This document shows, one piece after another, positions 38,701 to 46,970 of a stretch of DNA of 64,000 bases. Where the stretch lies: assembly GCA_965658965.1 (NCBI GenBank), contig CBFHVV010000004.1, forward strand, positions 1-64,000, given 5' to 3'. This DNA comes from Croceimicrobium sp965658965 (GTDB lineage: Bacteria > Bacteroidota > Bacteroidia > Flavobacteriales > Schleiferiaceae). A program made the translations under genes and the position numbers. The notes below the pieces were generated by a model, which saw only the letters and a program-made list of their open reading frames with translations, made no database searches and was not told the origin of the DNA. Within the stretch, counting starts at the first letter, position 1; the number at the start of each line of letters is the position of its first letter.

Positions 38701-39901
38701 ATAAATTCCTTGGCATTTCCGACATCGCCCAAATCTTTTTATCCTTCCCTTTTCCGGTAATTTTAATCCCTCTTATGGAACGGGTGTCCCGAGGATTTTC
38801 TTTGTATAAATGTCTTTCGAAACGCCGATCATCTATCGTAAAACGGTGAATACCATAGGCGGTGCTAATCCAAACCGCACCTTGCCTATCAGCGTAAATA
38901 CCACTTCCGCTCCTTAGCTCTTTCGATACATTTTGAAGATTGATATAATTCGGTGCTTCACTTTTGGGTATTGCCAGCATTTCCTCACTCTTTGCATAGA
39001 CCCAATAGAAGCCGCCAATTTCGGTAAAAAACCTTCTTAAGAAATTGTTACGAAGCTGCAAGGGGCCAAAGCGTGATGCTGCTATGGAGTCGACCTTTAA
39101 GTTCCCTTCTTTAGTTATGAGGAAGTAATTTTGCTCTGGCGCAGCATCTTTTGGATACTGGGAGAAAACATAAAAGTGAGCTTGACCCAGTGAATCCCAC
39201 TCATAAATGTCGATATAATTACTTTTCGGAAAGCTAAAGGTGTCTAAGGTTTTTCCTTTGGAGTTAAGGACATGAAAGTAAGAGGTTTCTGCATAAAGCA
39301 TATAAAAGCTCAACCAAAAATCGCCTTGTGGAGAGCGCTCCACCCCTCTTAAATCGTAAACGTCTAGGCCGTTTAAAGGTGTTTTGTGAAACTGGTCATC
39401 GTAATGGTAAATTGCGTCTGTGGTGATGAAAATTATTTCTTCGGACTCTGACAAACTCATCGTCATCACCTCCGAAAACTTAAAGGGAACTGCTTCAGCT
39501 AAAAACTCCTTTAAGGGCACAATCTTCTCGGCTTTAGGGTCGAGAATGTCAATATGTTTTAAGGTTGTTTTATTAAGGTCTGAATAAAATATCCAGATGA
39601 AACCTCTTTGATCTTTCTTTAATAAAGTAACTAAATTATGCTGTAAGCCAGAGTTCTCGGTAGTAAACCACTTGAAACTAATTCCGTCAAATCGGTTTAA
39701 ACCGTAGTCGGTTGCCAACCACATCATATCGCGGTTGTCTTGAATTATGGAATTAACTTGTCGGTGCGACAGCCCTTCCTCAATTCCCCAAAATTGTCCT
39801 TTTAATTGTTGATTCTTTCTCCCCGCAATTGCCGCTGACTGAGACTGGAGACCTGAAGTCATGAAAAGACTTAAAATAACACCAAAAAAAAACTTGCTCA
39901 T
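35729..39901 (-). CDS. hybrid two-component sensor (propeller, Y_Y_Y, kinase, receiver, AraC)
   Basis: 1390 residues, a one-protein signalling chain of the Bacteroidota HTCS type. Signal peptide 1-20; periplasmic two-bladed-propeller-type repeats (~30-690, with 'D..G.lWl.T..Gi.rf' units); Y_Y_Y domain (~707-790); one TM (~797-815); HisKA with His863 in ISHELRTPLT; HATPase_c with N box LLSNAFKFS and G box GGTGLGLALS; receiver (~1118-1235) with Asp1176 in LSDQMMP and Lys1228; C-terminal AraC HTH (~1285-1380). HTCS proteins usually sense glycans and switch on nearby SusCD loci. None is present here, so its target is elsewhere or differs. Confidence 0.95.
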   Translation of the reverse strand: MSKFFFGVILSLFMTSGLQSQSAAIAGRKNQQLKGQFWGIEEGLSHRQVNSIIQDNRDMMWLATDYGLNRFDGISFKWFTTENSGLQHNLVTLLKKDQRGFIWIFYSDLNKTTLKHIDILDPKAEKIVPLKEFLAEAVPFKFSEVMTMSLSESEEIIFITTDAIYHYDDQFHKTPLNGLDVYDLRGVERSPQGDFWLSFYMLYAETSYFHVLNSKGKTLDTFSFPKSNYIDIYEWDSLGQAHFYVFSQYPKDAAPEQNYFLITKEGNLKVDSIAASRFGPLQLRNNFLRRFFTEIGGFYWVYAKSEEMLAIPKSEAPNYINLQNVSKELRSGSGIYADRQGAVWISTAYGIHRFTIDDRRFERHLYKENPRDTRSIRGIKITGKGKDKKIWAMSEMPRNLFSEELSTKRERVEETFSGGKLALSYSNDSALMFMTDIGLKIQSTNQSQADSLISLPAHVSGGAWVLHQDKYDQFWFNNHFRASLFRLNNTGLMELPRWHSAEANPYVYQFYENESDTAWIITGTGIFSIDLKSTEILERYWSGGKGKYFLEFDNIQHLLPNEDGTFWLATASSGLQKWSPAEGRLNHYNRLDGLPSNNIYAVYRDGQENLWLSTEYGIAHLDLSTQKIRTYTRTDGLGNNEFNRLSHYQDNEGLIYFGGLNGISSFNPRDFYQEEKDYEPSLIVTKLEVFKAQRDTVLDYHLEAQKGATLKIRPGDYITEIAVSLLSYQEPKKIHYSYILEGLNENWTYQTSNIIQLGKIPFGDYQLKIKGQEANGRWSKQEISLAIQVLKPFYLELWFISTCLVVFLLVIFFILNLRRQAQIARRKELEKQVIERTQTIEQQKEDLLSLDRMKSRFFANISHELRTPLTLISTPLNKLIASNKNLDSKEQRWLSYMQRNTDILLRLVNEILDLSKMEEGKLKLEIEEVRLYQHFELLIEPFISLAKEKNISFSWQINLDPKLVVKVDKVKLDKVLTNLLSNAFKFSSKGGKVEAFIRPDEGNQILIAIADQGLGIKKSELNKVFERFYQAKPPEGSEIVEAHGGTGLGLALSKDLTALMEGKLWVESEWQKGSTFYLKFPYTLAKGQAKMGQNEENIASDEDKVKVNRLAKGEADKPHILVVEDNSELLFLLKDLLEDRYHISLAENGAEAWALIEKNSTLNKHSCLPFDLVLSDQMMPEMDGIALLDKIKAEPSFESLPFIMLTARSESSLRMSALRIGVNDFLTKPFEEEELLLRINNLLENYKVRQETAQEEELEPKAGEALKKHPKTEQQIREDEAWMASFEAYVCKALANSDLKVTDLADHFSMSESTLLRQVKRLTGLSPQKFVQEARLQKALNLIEEGEFSTFSNLAQKVGFKELASFSRSFKARFGRTPSSYTNEASKKAP

Positions 39902-39934
39902 CTGTCTTCCTCTCTAACCAAAGTTCCTAGTCAC

Positions 39935-39967
39935 CAAAGATAGATAATCTTGATACCATTAAATCAA
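39935..39967 (-). promoter_or_regulatory. possible promoter of the hybrid sensor gene
   Basis: The minus strand has TATCTTTG (39942-39935), a match to TAnnTTTG, with TTG at 39967-39965, a 22-base spacer that is slightly long. It lies 34 bases upstream of the start codon. Confidence 0.4.
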
Positions 39968-40093
39968 GCACTAAAGCTTTAAAGTACCTAGACTCATCCT
40001 AAGGTAACGTTAAATATAAATAAGCCCCTTCTTCTATATGCTTCGAAATAAACCATAGCTAGGCCTTATATTTGGCTCAATATGCCCTGAATT

Positions 40094-41206
40094 ATGCAGA
40101 AACTGCTTCAACTATTCTTCACCTTTATATTTTGCCAAATTGCTCATGGCCAAACTGTAAGCACCCCCGAAAGTGTAGTTTCTAGTGGAGCACGCTTTAC
40201 TGATGACCTAATATTTGATTCGCAAGGGAATCTATACGGTTCGGATTATGCAGGAAATTCAGTTTATAAATTAAGTCCGCGTGGTATTGTTAGCCCCATT
40301 ATTTCTGGGCTGAAAGCGCCAAACGGCTTAGCTTTTGACTCGCAAGGAAACCTTTTTGTTTGTGATAATACGGGTAACAAAATTTACAAGGTAAGTTCCA
40401 GTGGGGTGCTTTTAGACAGCATTGCAACTAATAGCCCTTCTGGAATAATTAAGGACCGCAACAGCGACACACTTTATTTTGCTAGTTACCTAGATAATGA
40501 GTTGAAGAAGCTTTCGCCAGATGGCGTAATCCTTCCCTGGTTGGCTGGTAACCCAATGAACGGGCCCGTTGGACTTTGCTACGATGCGTCGGGACAACTC
40601 TACTTGGGTAATTCTAATGACCGTAAAATTTTTAAAGTATTCCCAGATAGCTTGAGCTTTTTAGCCAGCATTCCGGGTACAAATAATAGTTACATGGGTT
40701 TTATTAGTGCCGCTTTTGGTAGCCTGTGGGCAACCAACTTTCAAAACCACAAAATTTACCGTGTCTTTACAGGCTTCACCGACAGTGTGGCTCTTTATGC
40801 TGGCTCAAACGCAGGCTTTACCAATGGTAGTATCGACTCAGCGAGGTTTCGTCAGCCAAATGGTATTGTTGCGAAAAACGATAGTCTGTATATTTCTGAA
40901 TATTCAACAGGGCATATCCGTATTGTAAGTGATATTGATGCGGATCTTGGTATTTCGCAGCCAAAGCTTGATGCACCTCAAATAGAGCTCTATCCAAACC
41001 CATGCACTAAATATTTCACAGTAAAGTCTTTAAGTTTAAGCCATCACTCCCAATACGAAATCCTTAGCACGGAAGGTCAATTGTTCATGAAAGCTAGCCT
41101 AAATGCAGATCAAGAGGTAAAAGTAGAATCGCTTAACGCGGGTTTTTACTTTTTGGTTTTTAAAGGCCCTGAAATGTACCAAAGGCTTAGCTTTCAAAAA
41201 TTATAA
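40094..41206 (+). CDS. secreted beta-propeller (SMP-30/NHL-like) protein with T9SS sorting domain
   Basis: 370 residues with signal peptide 1-19 (...FCQIAHGQ). Residues ~30-280 are propeller repeats of the SMP-30/NHL kind (DLIFDSQGNLYGSDYAGNSVYKLS, LAFDSQGNLFVCDNTGNKIYKVS recognisable as successive units). The last ~75 residues are a T9SS sorting domain (IELYPNPCTKYFTV ... LNAGFYFLVFKG). The propeller may bind a ligand or have lactonase-like activity; catalytic residues could not be assigned by eye. Exported and probably surface-attached. Likely a single-gene unit on +. Confidence 0.88.
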   Translation: MQKLLQLFFTFIFCQIAHGQTVSTPESVVSSGARFTDDLIFDSQGNLYGSDYAGNSVYKLSPRGIVSPIISGLKAPNGLAFDSQGNLFVCDNTGNKIYKVSSSGVLLDSIATNSPSGIIKDRNSDTLYFASYLDNELKKLSPDGVILPWLAGNPMNGPVGLCYDASGQLYLGNSNDRKIFKVFPDSLSFLASIPGTNNSYMGFISAAFGSLWATNFQNHKIYRVFTGFTDSVALYAGSNAGFTNGSIDSARFRQPNGIVAKNDSLYISEYSTGHIRIVSDIDADLGISQPKLDAPQIELYPNPCTKYFTVKSLSLSHHSQYEILSTEGQLFMKASLNADQEVKVESLNAGFYFLVFKGPEMYQRLSFQKL

Positions 41207-41379
41207 ATGAAGGATTTACAGAACTATATCCGGTTCTATTTAAGAGTACCAACCGAAGAATTAGGCTAGGTGCAGGGTCTTTTTTTAAACAAGAAGTATT
41301 AGATGAAGGCAGGCTTAAGCCTTATCAGCGTAAAATGTTTAGCGGTTTACTGCTGGGCCGAAACAAAGCTTGGCTTTAA
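41207..41379 (+). pseudogene. remnant of a Crp/Fnr-type regulator N-terminus (tentative)
   Basis: Right after the propeller stop, ATG 41207 gives MKDLQNYIRFYLRVPTEELG then TAG; two bases out of phase, 41272-41379 reads SFFKQEVLDEGRLKPYQRK and stops. Placed end to end, these resemble from memory the start of Bacteroidota Crp/Fnr regulators ('.YI..Y..v...EL..i.sfFk.e.l.kGd'). The cAMP-binding core and HTH are missing, so at most a fragment remains. It may instead be a chance resemblance. Confidence 0.35.
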
Positions 41380-41432
41380 TGCGATGAATAAAGCACTAAG
41401 AAGGCGAGCGGAAAGGGAACTTAAACTTGGGC

Positions 41433-41466
41433 AAAAAAAAGCCGTCTGCTACAATAGCGACGGCTC
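41433..41466 (-). terminator. intrinsic terminator of the 190-residue lipoprotein gene
   Basis: AGCCGTC and GACGGCT (7 bp) plus inner GCT/AGC, with eight As on + (T-run on minus), 22 bases past the lipoprotein stop. Confidence 0.82.
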
Positions 41467-41488
41467 TTAACACTTGCGGTTATAGACC

Positions 41489-42061
41489 TTAATTACTTCG
41501 GGCTAGATCTAAGTATTCGGCGGCTTCTTGTAAAAGCTCTTCCGCGTCTGAGGATTTAATAGCATACTCTTTTTCCTTGGCACCATTCTCTTCTCCAATT
41601 AATTCACCGCCTTGAAAAAAGTACATTTTATCAGCCATTTCAGCTTCTTTTGCACTGCCATTATCTTCGATTACAGCTAGAATTAACTCACCATCACGGA
41701 AATAAAACTCCTCGGTTCGATCTGAAACCTGTGCATGGGGATATGTTTTTATACGTTGTACTTGCCCATCTTTACTGTAAAAATGAATCTTAGACCATTT
41801 CTGTTTGATTTTTGACCTTAAAGAATCTGTGCTTAAAGTTTGGGGCTCGGTATTTTTAGACCAGCCTTCAATTTCTTTCTGCAGGTCTTTAATTTCTTGA
41901 AGAACAGCTGGCTTTTCTATATCTGTAAGATCTTGTTCCGCTGGTGCAGCAGCTTTAGGCTCTGCTTCTTCTACCACGGGTTCTGTGGTTTCTACCGAGT
42001 TTTGGCAAGAAAAAAGGCTGAGGCCAAGAGCTAAAAAATATAGGCTTGTTTTGGTTTTCAT
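41489..42061 (-). CDS. lipoprotein, unknown function
   Basis: 190 residues with lipobox LSLFSC (Cys ~19), followed by an acidic/Pro/Ala linker (EEAEPKAAAPAEQ). The rest has 'IHFYSKDGQVQRIKTYPH' and 'EEFYFRDGELILAVIE', two similar strands of the kind in Bacteroidota MORN-like or YARHG-like repeat proteins, but I cannot assign a family. Expected to be anchored in the periplasm or on the outer membrane. Single gene with its own terminator, divergent from the next small exported protein. Confidence 0.72.
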   Translation of the reverse strand: MKTKTSLYFLALGLSLFSCQNSVETTEPVVEEAEPKAAAPAEQDLTDIEKPAVLQEIKDLQKEIEGWSKNTEPQTLSTDSLRSKIKQKWSKIHFYSKDGQVQRIKTYPHAQVSDRTEEFYFRDGELILAVIEDNGSAKEAEMADKMYFFQGGELIGEENGAKEKEYAIKSSDAEELLQEAAEYLDLARSN

Positions 42062-42195
42062 AAAGTTCTTATTAATTATTTAAGATCCGCAAAATTGCAA
42101 AAGAAATCACTTAGCCGTTCAACTAGATTTTAATATATCAGAACCACGATATAATAAATTTCGGCTTCATTAAATTTCTCTTTGCTTAAAAGCAG

Positions 42196-42203
42196 TAATT
42201 TTG
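42196..42203 (+). promoter_or_regulatory. possible -7 element for the 130-residue protein
   Basis: TAATTTTG, an exact fit to TAnnTTTG, 8 bases before ATG 42212. It lies inside the first codons of the longer possible frame (from 42182) and so favours the later start. No TTG at the right -33 distance. Confidence 0.35.
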
Positions 42204-42211
42204 TCCTCGAA

Positions 42212-42601
42212 ATGAAAAAAATTCTGATTCCATTTTTACTATTAACTGGCCTACTCTTTTCGAGCAGCAGCTACAGTAGTGGAATTGGTTTATCGAATTC
42301 TGAAGGGCTGGTATCGGCCGATTCTGCGAGGTCTTTTACTGTTGAATGTGCTCATTTTTTCAACAAAAGCCAGCCTTCTAAGAGGCTAATTTCTTTAGTT
42401 TCGGAGCTTATCGACATAGAAGAGGAAGAGGATTTTTTTGAAGGACATTCAAGTGCTAAAAAAGAATTAAGACCTCATCAAAGTTTTAAATCTTCGGCTG
42501 CCTTTTACTTCGGCTACCTCTCCCAGCATCTAGCTTTTCAAGCCAAGTTAAACTTTTATTCCCGGGCTAAGTACCTAGTTCAACAAGTTTTTCGACTATA
42601 G
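42212..42601 (+). CDS. small exported protein, unknown function
   Basis: 129 residues from ATG 42212, with signal peptide MKKILIPFLLLTGLLFSSSSYS. An ATG at 42182 would add ten residues of polar sequence before the signal and is unlikely. The mature part is polar, with an acidic patch (DIEEEEDFFEG), then Lys/His/Phe-rich sequence to the end. No family recognised. It is 106 bases before the efflux operon and separated from it by hairpins. Confidence 0.5.
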   Translation: MKKILIPFLLLTGLLFSSSSYSSGIGLSNSEGLVSADSARSFTVECAHFFNKSQPSKRLISLVSELIDIEEEEDFFEGHSSAKKELRPHQSFKSSAAFYFGYLSQHLAFQAKLNFYSRAKYLVQQVFRL

Positions 42602-42626
42602 GATAACAGAGTATTCTCTCTTATTA

Positions 42627-42647
42627 CAATAGCTAAGCTAGCTATTG
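42627..42647. other. palindrome upstream of the efflux operon
   Basis: CAATAGCTA AGC TAGCTATTG, a perfect 9-bp inverted repeat, 60 bases before the adaptor-protein ATG. It could be an operator (size and symmetry suit a TetR- or MarR-type dimer) or the stem of a weak terminator for the preceding gene. A second, weaker hairpin (42648-42671) follows. No regulator gene is next to the operon. Confidence 0.45.
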
Positions 42648-42707
42648 CAAGGACCTTTCTTTGGTCTTTAAATAATCTTTATCCAAAACTTAGTTGATTA
42701 ACATCCC

Positions 42708-43793
42708 ATGAAAAAGAATTTTCTGCTGCTGGGCCTTCTAGCCCTAAGTAGCCTATTTAGCTGCAACTCACATCACGAAGAAGAAAAAGAAGAAGAACTT
42801 CGACTTACAGTTAGCAGCCCCGTCCTAATGGACACTGCCTTAACAGAAGAATATGTCTGTCAAATACACTCCATTCAACATATTGAATTACAGTCTCAAG
42901 AAAGGGGCTATTTACAAGAGGTTTATGTAGATGAAGGCCAAGCTGTACAAAAAGGTCAGTTGCTTTTTACCATTATGCCTGGCTTATACCAAGCTGAATA
43001 TCAGAAAGCAAAAGCCGAAGTACAATATGCCGAAATAGAGTATCTTAACACTAAAAGCTTAGCCGATAGTAATATCGTAGCTCCCAACGAGTTGGCCATG
43101 GCTAAAGCGAAGCTTGAAAAAGCAAAAGCCGAGCTCTCGCTTGCTAATGTTCACCTAGGGTTTACCAAGATTTATGCACCCTTTGATGGTATTATAGATC
43201 GTTTCCACGTAAGAGAAGGTAGCCTAATTGAAGAAGGAGACCTCTTAACTACACTTTCCAATAATAGTCGTATGTGGGTTTACTACAATGTACCTGAGGC
43301 CAAATACTTAGACTATCAAATGAGCGTGAAAAAAGATAGTAATGTAGCGGTGAAACTGCTAATGGCAAATAATAACATTTTCCCTGCCGAGGGTAAAATA
43401 GAAACCATTGAAGCTGATTTTAATAATGAAACCGGTAACATTTCCTTTCGAGCGGGATTTAATAATCCACAAGGTTTATTAAGACACGGGGAAACGGGTA
43501 CTATCTTAATGACCGTGCCCTTAAAGGATGCCTTAATTATCCCTCAAAAAGCCACCTTTGAAGTTTTAGATAAGCACTTTGTTTTTGTGGTGGACAAAGA
43601 TAATACCGTGCACGCTCGTGAAATTAAGGTGTCTGCAGAACTTCCTCACCTATTTGCGATAAGTGCTGGCTTAAGCGTAAACGAAACCATTCTTCTTGAT
43701 GGACTGCGATTGGTTAAAGAGAACGATGAAATAGCCATCAACTTCCAAGACCCAAAGCTGAGTATCGCCAAATTAGAGCTTTACGCAGAGTAA
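42708..43793 (+). CDS. RND efflux periplasmic adaptor (membrane-fusion) lipoprotein
   Basis: 361 residues with lipobox SSLFSC (Cys ~19). The lipoyl half-motif VYVDEGQAVQKGQLLF (~75-90) and its second half FTKIYAPFDGIIDRFHVREGSLIEEGDLL (split around a helical hairpin ~95-150) mark an HlyD/AcrA-type adaptor. It bridges the inner-membrane pump and the outer-membrane channel. First gene of a three-gene operon, with the pump 23 bases downstream. Its Glu/His-rich linker after Cys (HHEEEKEEE) is notable and could bind metal, but is more likely a spacer. Confidence 0.93.
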   Translation: MKKNFLLLGLLALSSLFSCNSHHEEEKEEELRLTVSSPVLMDTALTEEYVCQIHSIQHIELQSQERGYLQEVYVDEGQAVQKGQLLFTIMPGLYQAEYQKAKAEVQYAEIEYLNTKSLADSNIVAPNELAMAKAKLEKAKAELSLANVHLGFTKIYAPFDGIIDRFHVREGSLIEEGDLLTTLSNNSRMWVYYNVPEAKYLDYQMSVKKDSNVAVKLLMANNNIFPAEGKIETIEADFNNETGNISFRAGFNNPQGLLRHGETGTILMTVPLKDALIIPQKATFEVLDKHFVFVVDKDNTVHAREIKVSAELPHLFAISAGLSVNETILLDGLRLVKENDEIAINFQDPKLSIAKLELYAE

Positions 43794-43816
43794 TTGAATT
43801 CCTAAAAAATTAAATC

Positions 43817-46800
43817 ATGTTTAAACGGTTTATTCATAGACCGGTATTGGCGATAGTCATATCGGTGATTATAGTTTTTGTGGGCTCATTAGCGATTAAG
43901 CAGCTGCCTATTTCACAGTTCCCACAAATCGCCCCCACCACTGTAAATATTTTCATTGCTTATCCTGGCGCTAGCGCCGAAGTACTCGTTAATTCAACCT
44001 TAATTACTTTAGAAAACTCCATTAACGGAGTACAAGGTTTACGCTATATGGCAACCGATGCCACTAGTGCTGGAGAGGCTACCCTAAGCCTAATTTTTGA
44101 ACCTGGTACCGACCCAAACCAAGCGGTAATTCGGGTAAAAACTCGGGTAGATCAAGTGATGCCGCTCCTACCAGAGCTCGTGCAAAGAGAAGGGCTTATT
44201 ATTACTCCCATCCAGCCCAGTATGTTGATGTATGTAAATCTATACGCGAAGGATGAAAGTATGGATGAAAAATTCCTTTACAACTACGCCAATGTAAAAA
44301 TGATTCCAGAAATCAACCGTATTCACGGGGTAGCACGCACTCAAATTTTGGGTAGCCGTAAATACGCTATGCGGGTTTGGTTAGACCCCGATCGGATGCG
44401 AGCCTATAACATCTCCACCGAAGAGGTTATGAAGGCCCTTGATGAACAAAGTATTGTTGGCCGCCCAGGAAGGCTAGGGCGAAGTTCTGGAATTCAAGCA
44501 CAGTCTTTAGAGTATGTACTTACCTATAAAGGTCGTTTAAATAAGGCCGAGGAGTATAAAAATATTATTGTGCGCGCTAATGCAGATGGGGAAAACGTTC
44601 ACTTACACGATATTGCCAAAGTAGAGCTTGGAAGTGAATTTTTTGATATTTACTCTAATCTCGATGGCCATCCGTCGGCCGCAATCGTGCTCAAGCAAAA
44701 TTACGGCAGTAATGCCAGCGAGGTTATTGACGATGTAAAGTCCAAACTAGAGGAAATGAAAGCAGAGTTTCCTCCCGGCATGGATTACAAAATTAGCTAT
44801 GACGTTTCTAAGTTTTTAGGGGCCTCTATAGAACAGGTAATCCACACCTTAAGAGACGCTTTTATTTTAGTGGCTTTGGTAGTTTTTATCTTTTTAGGAG
44901 ACTGGCGATCTACTCTGATACCAATTCTAGCTGTGCCTGTTTCCTTAATTGGTGCCTTTTTTGTAATCCAGTTTTTTGGTCTATCCATAAACTTGGTAAC
45001 CCTCTTTGCCCTAGTATTAGCCATTGGTATCGTAGTAGATGATGCCATTGTAGTAGTGGAAGCGGTTCATGCAAAAATGGCCGAAAAAAACCTCTCTCCC
45101 TTTCTTGCCGTAAAAGAAGTTTTAGGGGAAATAAGTGGTGCAATTATAGCCATAACAGCGGTAATGGTTTCGGTATTTTTACCCATCTCATTTATGTCAG
45201 GCCCTGTGGGTACTTTTTACCGACAGTTTTCTATTACCATGGCTAGCTCTATTGTTATCTCCGCTATTATTGCGCTTACCCTTACCCCAGTTTTGTGCGC
45301 TATGCTCCTAAAAAACAAGCATGGCAAGCCTCAAAAAACCAACCTTTTAACCAGAGGCCTAGATCGCTTTAACCGCAGTTTCGATAAACTAACAGGGGCT
45401 TATACCGGATTACTGAAGCGTATTGTTAGCAGACGACTTGTTACTTTTGCCATTCTAATTGCCTTTGGTTTAGGGATTCTCTTTGAAAACCAGATTCTCC
45501 CAACGGGCTTTATCCCAGCCGAAGACCAAGGCACTATCTACGGTATTATTCAAACTCCACCAGGAGCGACGCTAGAGCGCACTAATGAAGTAGCCCAAAG
45601 ACTTCAAAAGATATGCGAGGAAATAGAAGGCGTTGAAACCGTTTCTTCCTTAGCTGGTTATGAAATTATGACCGAAGGTCGTGGCTCCAATGCTGGTACT
45701 TGTTTAATTAACCTTAAGCCATGGTCTGAGAGAGAGCATTCGGTAACGGAAATTATGGAAGAGCTGGAAGAAGAATCAAAAGGTCTTGGGGCGGTAATCG
45801 AGTTTTTTGAGCCACCAGCTATTCCTGGTTTTGGTTCTTCGGGTGGTTTTTCAATGAGGTTGTTAGATAAAACGACGACTACCGACTATCAGGAGTTCGA
45901 CAAAATTAATAAGCAGTTTTTAGAAGACTTGGGTAAAAGGCCCGAGCTATCCGGCCTATTTACCTTCTTTGCCGCCAATTATCCTCAGTATGAGTTGATT
46001 TTCGATAATCAACTGGCCATGCAAAAAGGTGTCTCTATAGGCAAAGCCATGGAAAACTTAGACATCTTGATTGGTAGTACCTACGAGCAGGGTTTTATTC
46101 GCTTCGGTAGATTTTTTAAAGTATATGTGCAATCTGACCCCAAATTTAGACGCCTACCATCGGATGTTTTAAACCTATTTGTTCGCAATGAAGAAGGTGA
46201 AATGGTGCCTTACTCTGCCTTCATGACTATGAAGAAAAAACAGGGTCCCAACGAAATTACACGTTACAATATGTACAACTCAGCCGCTATTAGAGGCTTG
46301 CCCGCTAAAGGATACACTACTGCAGAAGCCATTGATGCTATCCGCGAAGTGGCCGCTTCTACTTTGCCTAGAGGCTACGATATTGCATGGGAAGGCCTTT
46401 CGTTTGATGAGGCAAGCCGAGGCAATGAGTCAATATATATTTTCTTGGTCGTGCTAATTTTTGTGTACCTCGTTTTAGCCGCCCAATATGAAAGTTTCAT
46501 TATTCCACTTTCGGTAATATTTTCTTTACCAGTTGGAGTCTTTGGATCCTTTTTACTGCTTAAATTAATGGGGCTCAATAATGATATCTATGCCCAAATC
46601 GGTTTAATCATGTTGGTGGGCCTTCTTGGTAAAAACGCGGTGCTTATTGTAGAGTTTGCCGAAATGGAAAGGCAAAAAGGAGCTAGCGTTTTAAATGCGG
46701 CTATTGAAGGGGCTAAAGTTAGGTTTAGGCCTATTTTAATGACCTCCTTTGCTTTTATTGCTGGTTTAATCCCTTTAATTCTCGCCTCAGGTGCCGGAGC

Positions 46801-46960
46801 CATCGGGAACCGCACCATTGGCGCATCTGCCTTGGGCGGTATGCTGTTTGGGACTGTATTCGGGGTACTCGTAGTTCCAGGGCTTTACTACTTCTTTGCT
46901 AGCCTGGCTAAAGGCCGAACCCTTATTCACGAAGAAGACGAAAGCCCCTTAACCGAATAA
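43817..46960 (+). CDS. RND multidrug efflux pump, HAE1/AcrB-like
   Basis: 1047 residues, the usual length. A proton-driven exporter of hydrophobic compounds. N-terminal MFKRFIHRPVLA signature; twelve expected membrane segments in the two-lobe arrangement; proton-relay Asp408-Asp409 in GIVVDDAIVVVE; the second-half repeat QIGLIMLVGLLGKNAVLIVEFAEM. The periplasmic porter domains lie between TM1-2 and TM7-8. HAE1-type residues (D-D) indicate drug rather than heavy-metal export. The substrate cannot be read from sequence. It sits between adaptor and channel genes. Confidence 0.96.
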   Translation: MFKRFIHRPVLAIVISVIIVFVGSLAIKQLPISQFPQIAPTTVNIFIAYPGASAEVLVNSTLITLENSINGVQGLRYMATDATSAGEATLSLIFEPGTDPNQAVIRVKTRVDQVMPLLPELVQREGLIITPIQPSMLMYVNLYAKDESMDEKFLYNYANVKMIPEINRIHGVARTQILGSRKYAMRVWLDPDRMRAYNISTEEVMKALDEQSIVGRPGRLGRSSGIQAQSLEYVLTYKGRLNKAEEYKNIIVRANADGENVHLHDIAKVELGSEFFDIYSNLDGHPSAAIVLKQNYGSNASEVIDDVKSKLEEMKAEFPPGMDYKISYDVSKFLGASIEQVIHTLRDAFILVALVVFIFLGDWRSTLIPILAVPVSLIGAFFVIQFFGLSINLVTLFALVLAIGIVVDDAIVVVEAVHAKMAEKNLSPFLAVKEVLGEISGAIIAITAVMVSVFLPISFMSGPVGTFYRQFSITMASSIVISAIIALTLTPVLCAMLLKNKHGKPQKTNLLTRGLDRFNRSFDKLTGAYTGLLKRIVSRRLVTFAILIAFGLGILFENQILPTGFIPAEDQGTIYGIIQTPPGATLERTNEVAQRLQKICEEIEGVETVSSLAGYEIMTEGRGSNAGTCLINLKPWSEREHSVTEIMEELEEESKGLGAVIEFFEPPAIPGFGSSGGFSMRLLDKTTTTDYQEFDKINKQFLEDLGKRPELSGLFTFFAANYPQYELIFDNQLAMQKGVSIGKAMENLDILIGSTYEQGFIRFGRFFKVYVQSDPKFRRLPSDVLNLFVRNEEGEMVPYSAFMTMKKKQGPNEITRYNMYNSAAIRGLPAKGYTTAEAIDAIREVAASTLPRGYDIAWEGLSFDEASRGNESIYIFLVVLIFVYLVLAAQYESFIIPLSVIFSLPVGVFGSFLLLKLMGLNNDIYAQIGLIMLVGLLGKNAVLIVEFAEMERQKGASVLNAAIEGAKVRFRPILMTSFAFIAGLIPLILASGAGAIGNRTIGASALGGMLFGTVFGVLVVPGLYYFFASLAKGRTLIHEEDESPLTE

Positions 46961-46970
46961 TTATACTAAA

